This document shows positions 61,072-64,000 of a DNA stretch of 64,000 bases, piece after piece. Source of the stretch: Lactococcus garvieae (GTDB lineage Bacteria > Bacillota > Bacilli > Lactobacillales > Streptococcaceae). The stretch's first letter is position 1. Every line of letters begins with the position of its first letter. The stretch covers positions 248,001 through 312,000 of the forward strand of contig NZ_CP065691.1 of assembly GCF_016027715.1 (NCBI RefSeq), written 5' to 3'. The notes below the pieces were generated by a model that saw only the letters and a program-made list of their open reading frames with translations, ran no database searches and was not told where the DNA came from. The position numbers and the translations under genes are program-made.

Positions 61072-61106
61072 TTACTTAGTAACAAAAATAAAAAAAGGTA
61101 GGTTAA

Positions 61107-63164
61107 ATGATGAGTAACCAAAAGAACCTCTATTCTCCTTTTGATGGAGAAATCATTAAGCTAGAAAGTGTTAAAGACCCTATTTTCTCTGAGAAGACAA
61201 TGGGAGATGGGTATGCTGTTGAGCCAACAGGCGAAACAATTTATGCACCAGTTTCTGGTACCGTAAGAATGGTTCAAGGTCATGCTGCAGGATTTAGTAC
61301 AGCTGAGGATTTGCAAGTTTTATTGCATATTGGTATTGATACAGTTAGTCTTGACAAGTCAGTGTTTGAATTTAATATTAAAGAAGATGACACTGTGAAA
61401 GCAGGACAAGCTATTGGGCGCGTGAACTGGAAGGCAGTGGAAGACGCTGGACTTGAAAAAACGGCTATTGTAGTCATTACAAATACAGCTGAAAAGCTAG
61501 AAAGCATTCAGATTAGCGACTCGGGTAGTGTTAAAGGAGGCAGCCCAATTGGTAACGCGGTAGCTAAAGGTGTCAAAGTCGCGTCTGCAGCTCCTAAACC
61601 CCTTAAGAAAAAGAAAAAATTTGCACTCGGTGGTTTCTTCCAAGAATTAGGAAAAACCTTTATGCTTCCTGTTGCCTTAATGGCTTTCATGGGCTTACTT
61701 TTAGGTTTAGGTAGTTCCTTCTCAAGTCAATCAACAATTGATGCTTTTCCTTTCTTAGGAAATGAAGTCCTACAAGTTGTTTTCCGTTTCTTCTCGGCTA
61801 TTGGTGGTTTTGCATTCAGTAACCTCCCAGTGATGTTTGCTATGGCAATTCCTCTCGGATTGGCTAAGAAAGAAAAGGGAGTCGCTGCTTTTTCTGGGTT
61901 TGTAGGCTATATGGTCATGAACTTGTCTATCAACTTCTTTTTGACAGAACGAGGCCAAATTGCTGATCCAGAAATGATGCAAAAAGCCGGTCAAGGCATG
62001 GCTTTGGGTGTTCAAACAATTGAGATGGGCGTTCTTGGGGGTATTATTACCGGTATTATTGTTTACAACCTACACAAGAAATTCTATAACATTCAACTTT
62101 CAGACAGCTTTGCTTTCTTTGGGGGAGCAAGATTCGTTCCTATTATTACAGCTTTAGTCATGTCTGTAGTGGGAATTCTTATTCCAATCATCTGGCCTCT
62201 CTTTGCACTCCTTATCCGCGAAGTAGGGAACTTGATTCAAGGCGCAGGAATCTTTGGACCTTTCCTATTCTTCTCTGGTGAGCGCTTGCTTTTACCATTT
62301 GGTTTGCATCACATCTTAGTAGCGACCATTCGTTTTACTCAAGCAGGAGGGTCAGCTCTTATTGATGGGCATGAAGTATATGGCGCTTTAAATATTTTCT
62401 ATGCGGAACTTTCTAACCGTTTGCCAATTTCAGGTTCAGCAACAGCTTTCTTGTCACAAGGTAAAATGCCAACATTTATGTTTGGTCTTCCAGCAGCAGC
62501 TCTTGCGATGTATCGTACAGCTAAACCAGAAAATCGTGCAAAAATAAAAGGGCTCTTGATTTCTGGGGTTATCGCAACTTTCGTTACAGGTATTACAGAA
62601 CCAATTGAGTTTCTCTTCCTATTCATCAGTCCTTTCCTCTGGATTTTCCATGTGTTTATGACAGGTCTAGGAGCTATGGTCGTCAGCCTTCTCGGTGTGA
62701 AAATCGGTAATACAGATGGAGGGGTCCTTGATTTCCTTATCTTTGGTGTAATGCAAGGTTCTTACACACAATGGTTCTTGATTCCTCTAGTTGGGGCTCT
62801 GTGGTTCGCAGCCTACTATTTCATGTTCAAGAAAGTTATCCTTTGGAAAAACTTGAAAACACCAGGTCGTGAAGAAATTTTAGAGCCAGAATATTCAGAT
62901 CAAGAAATGGCACACACAGGAGGCGCTTCGGGCTATAATGCAGAAGCAATATTGGCAGCCTTAGGTGGAAAAGAAAATATTGTCACTTTAGATAACTGTA
63001 TTACACGCCTACGATTGATATTGAATGATGGTGAAATTGTCGAAGATGACAAATTGAAGTCTTTAGGTGCATTAGGTGTTGTTCACCTAGATGATACCAG
63101 TGTTCAAGTTATTATTGGCACAAAAGTAACAACCGTCCGAAATGCTTTGGACAATTTGATTTAG
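61107..63164 (+). CDS. PTS glucose/maltose-family transporter, EIIA-EIIC-EIIB
   Basis: 685 aa with the unusual order EIIA (residues 1-150, phospho-His H74 in VLLHIGIDTV), lysine-rich linker, EIIC (about 180-580, about ten TM, GITEPIEFLFLFISP) and EIIB (about 610-685, phospho-Cys C631 in LDNCITRLRL). The EIIC resembles the MalX/PtsG glucose family. Located between an rpiR-type regulator and a malY-like gene. Substrate is likely maltose, trehalose-like or glucoside; not decidable here. Confidence 0.9.
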   Translation: MMSNQKNLYSPFDGEIIKLESVKDPIFSEKTMGDGYAVEPTGETIYAPVSGTVRMVQGHAAGFSTAEDLQVLLHIGIDTVSLDKSVFEFNIKEDDTVKAGQAIGRVNWKAVEDAGLEKTAIVVITNTAEKLESIQISDSGSVKGGSPIGNAVAKGVKVASAAPKPLKKKKKFALGGFFQELGKTFMLPVALMAFMGLLLGLGSSFSSQSTIDAFPFLGNEVLQVVFRFFSAIGGFAFSNLPVMFAMAIPLGLAKKEKGVAAFSGFVGYMVMNLSINFFLTERGQIADPEMMQKAGQGMALGVQTIEMGVLGGIITGIIVYNLHKKFYNIQLSDSFAFFGGARFVPIITALVMSVVGILIPIIWPLFALLIREVGNLIQGAGIFGPFLFFSGERLLLPFGLHHILVATIRFTQAGGSALIDGHEVYGALNIFYAELSNRLPISGSATAFLSQGKMPTFMFGLPAAALAMYRTAKPENRAKIKGLLISGVIATFVTGITEPIEFLFLFISPFLWIFHVFMTGLGAMVVSLLGVKIGNTDGGVLDFLIFGVMQGSYTQWFLIPLVGALWFAAYYFMFKKVILWKNLKTPGREEILEPEYSDQEMAHTGGASGYNAEAILAALGGKENIVTLDNCITRLRLILNDGEIVEDDKLKSLGALGVVHLDDTSVQVIIGTKVTTVRNALDNLI

Positions 63165-63173
63165 AAGGGGAAC

Positions 63174-63204
63174 GGTAAAGCAAGACGATTTGTCTTGCTT
63201 TACC
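63174..63204 (+). repeat. 13-bp hairpin between PTS and malY genes
   Basis: GGTAAAGCAAGAC (63174-63186) and its exact complement (63192-63204), 5-nt loop. It separates GAAGGGG (63164-63170) from ATG 63215. Confidence 0.85.
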
Positions 63205-63214
63205 ATTTAATGAT

Positions 63215-64000
63215 ATGACAGAATTTGATAAAATAATTGACCGTAAAGGTACCTTTTGTACTCAATGGGATTTTGTGGAAGATCGCTTTGGCCAGAAAGA
63301 TTTGTTGCCTTTTACCATCTCAGACACAGACTTTGCGATCCCTGAGACGGTTAACAAAGTGCTTCAAGAAAGACTCCAACACCCTATTTATGGATATACA
63401 CGTTGGAATCACAAACATTTCAAATCTGCTGTCACAAACTGGTATCGTAAACAATTCGAATTTGAAATTAATGAAGATTGGATTCTATATAGTCCAAGTG
63501 TGATTTACTCGCTCTCACAGCTGATTGAAATTAAATCTGAACCGGGACAAGGCATTGTACTTCAAACTCCAGCTTACGATGCTTTCTTTAAAACAGTGAC
63601 AGCAAATGAAAGACTATATGTTGAAAATCCTTTGATTTTTAAAGATGGAAAATACCATATTGATTTTCAAGACTTAGAGGAAAAACTATCAAATCCGAAT
63701 AATAAAATTCTCCTCTTTTGCTCGCCACATAATCCCACAGGACGTGTTTGGTCAAATGAAGAATTGGAAAAAGTTGCTTTGCTTTGTCAAAAGTATAATG
63801 TATTTCTGATTTCCGATGAAATTCATATGGATATTTTGCGTAAAGAAACCCAGCATCATCCCATTTTGCAATATGGTACGGAGAATGTAGCACTTTTAAC
63901 CTCGGCAAGTAAGACCTTTAACTTCCCAGGACTGATTTTTTCTTACCTCTTGTTGCCTGATGCGAAACTACGTGATACTTTTTGTAAACATTTAAAAGAC
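63215..64000 (+). CDS. MalY/PatB-type PLP-dependent C-S lyase, 5' part
   Basis: 262 codons to the window end, C-terminus missing. PLP-fold blocks: LPFTISDTDFAIPETV, YGYTRWN, SPHNPTGRVWSNEEL, ISDEIHMDIL, and the PLP-lysine in TSASKTFNFPGL. Enzymes of this family act as cystathionine beta-lyase/aminotransferase; E. coli MalY also curbs the maltose regulator. ATG 63215 is the only start in frame before an upstream stop and has no adjacent SD. Follows the PTS gene, as malX-malY do in E. coli. Confidence 0.9.
   Translation, partial: MTEFDKIIDRKGTFCTQWDFVEDRFGQKDLLPFTISDTDFAIPETVNKVLQERLQHPIYGYTRWNHKHFKSAVTNWYRKQFEFEINEDWILYSPSVIYSLSQLIEIKSEPGQGIVLQTPAYDAFFKTVTANERLYVENPLIFKDGKYHIDFQDLEEKLSNPNNKILLFCSPHNPTGRVWSNEELEKVALLCQKYNVFLISDEIHMDILRKETQHHPILQYGTENVALLTSASKTFNFPGLIFSYLLLPDAKLRDTFCKHLKD

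Noticed and set aside
63237-63503. 88-aa plus-strand ORF at the start of the malY-like gene
   Set aside because: Out of frame with the clear MalY/PatB protein that starts at 63215.

Overview
The window is one continuous chromosomal stretch of a low-GC Gram-positive coccus of the Streptococcaceae, most likely a Lactococcus of the L. garvieae group. This is inferred from gene content and order: divergent pepQ/ccpA with a cre site, the folD-xseA-xseB-ispA-tlyA-argR-recN block, the short rsmH-ftsL-pbpX-mraY cell-division cluster, a relP-response regulator-kinase operon as in streptococci, and three FemABX enzymes. No database search was possible, so species-level naming is inference. I saw no rRNA, no CRISPR array and no intact insertion sequence.

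Layout. 1-9.9 kb: the tail of a 6-phospho-beta-glucosidase, gluconokinase, an ArsC-type reductase, pepQ/ccpA, a cold-shock gene, initiator tRNA, aroD, purB and a CmtR-like/CadA-like metal-resistance pair. 9.9-17.3 kb: a DUF817 membrane protein, two paralogous lipoprotein genes (the second broken by a nonsense codon), uvrC, mutY and pepV. 17.4-21.5 kb: a MurNAc salvage operon (mupG-murQ-murP with fused EIIA) behind a cre-controlled promoter and striking inverted repeats, with no local regulator. 21.5-26.2 kb: acpS-alr, an spx gene, pnuC, a guanidinium-type SMR exporter with a riboswitch-like leader, a DUF1304 gene and a decayed stretch. 26.2-34.9 kb: the folD...recN block, interrupted by glycerate kinase and a 58-codon gene, then a tandem DUF805 protein. 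34.9-48.3 kb: two FemABX genes, a ferredoxin-NADP reductase, cvpA-mutS2, trxA, a DUF2969 gene, tRNA-Gln, a third FemABX gene and the cell-division cluster. 48.3-53.8 kb: an ABC transporter whose permease is frameshifted by a 5-bp duplication, the relP operon with an output-less response regulator, and rplS. 53.8-55.9 kb: an accessory island flanked by a 49-bp near-repeat of the rplS 3' end, holding a secreted repeat protein and a phage-type repressor, with a small reverse-strand gene just beyond its right flank. 56-64 kb: a CPBP protease homologue, a YxeA-like protein, a possible sRNA, a lipoprotein, a VOC protein, an esterase, and an RpiR-PTS-MalY unit cut by the window end.

Recurrent themes. 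At least ten genes (aroD, DUF817, the first lipoprotein gene, uvrC, mutY, acpS, folD, ispA, the ferredoxin reductase and the third FemABX gene) have an extended -10 element ending 6 or 7 nt before the start codon and no usable Shine-Dalgarno site, which predicts leaderless mRNAs. CcpA control is visible at ccpA itself, mupG and, less perfectly, at pepV, the 57.9-kb lipoprotein and the final PTS gene. Peptidoglycan metabolism dominates the larger groups: MurNAc salvage, alanine racemase, three bridge-forming ligases and the division cluster.
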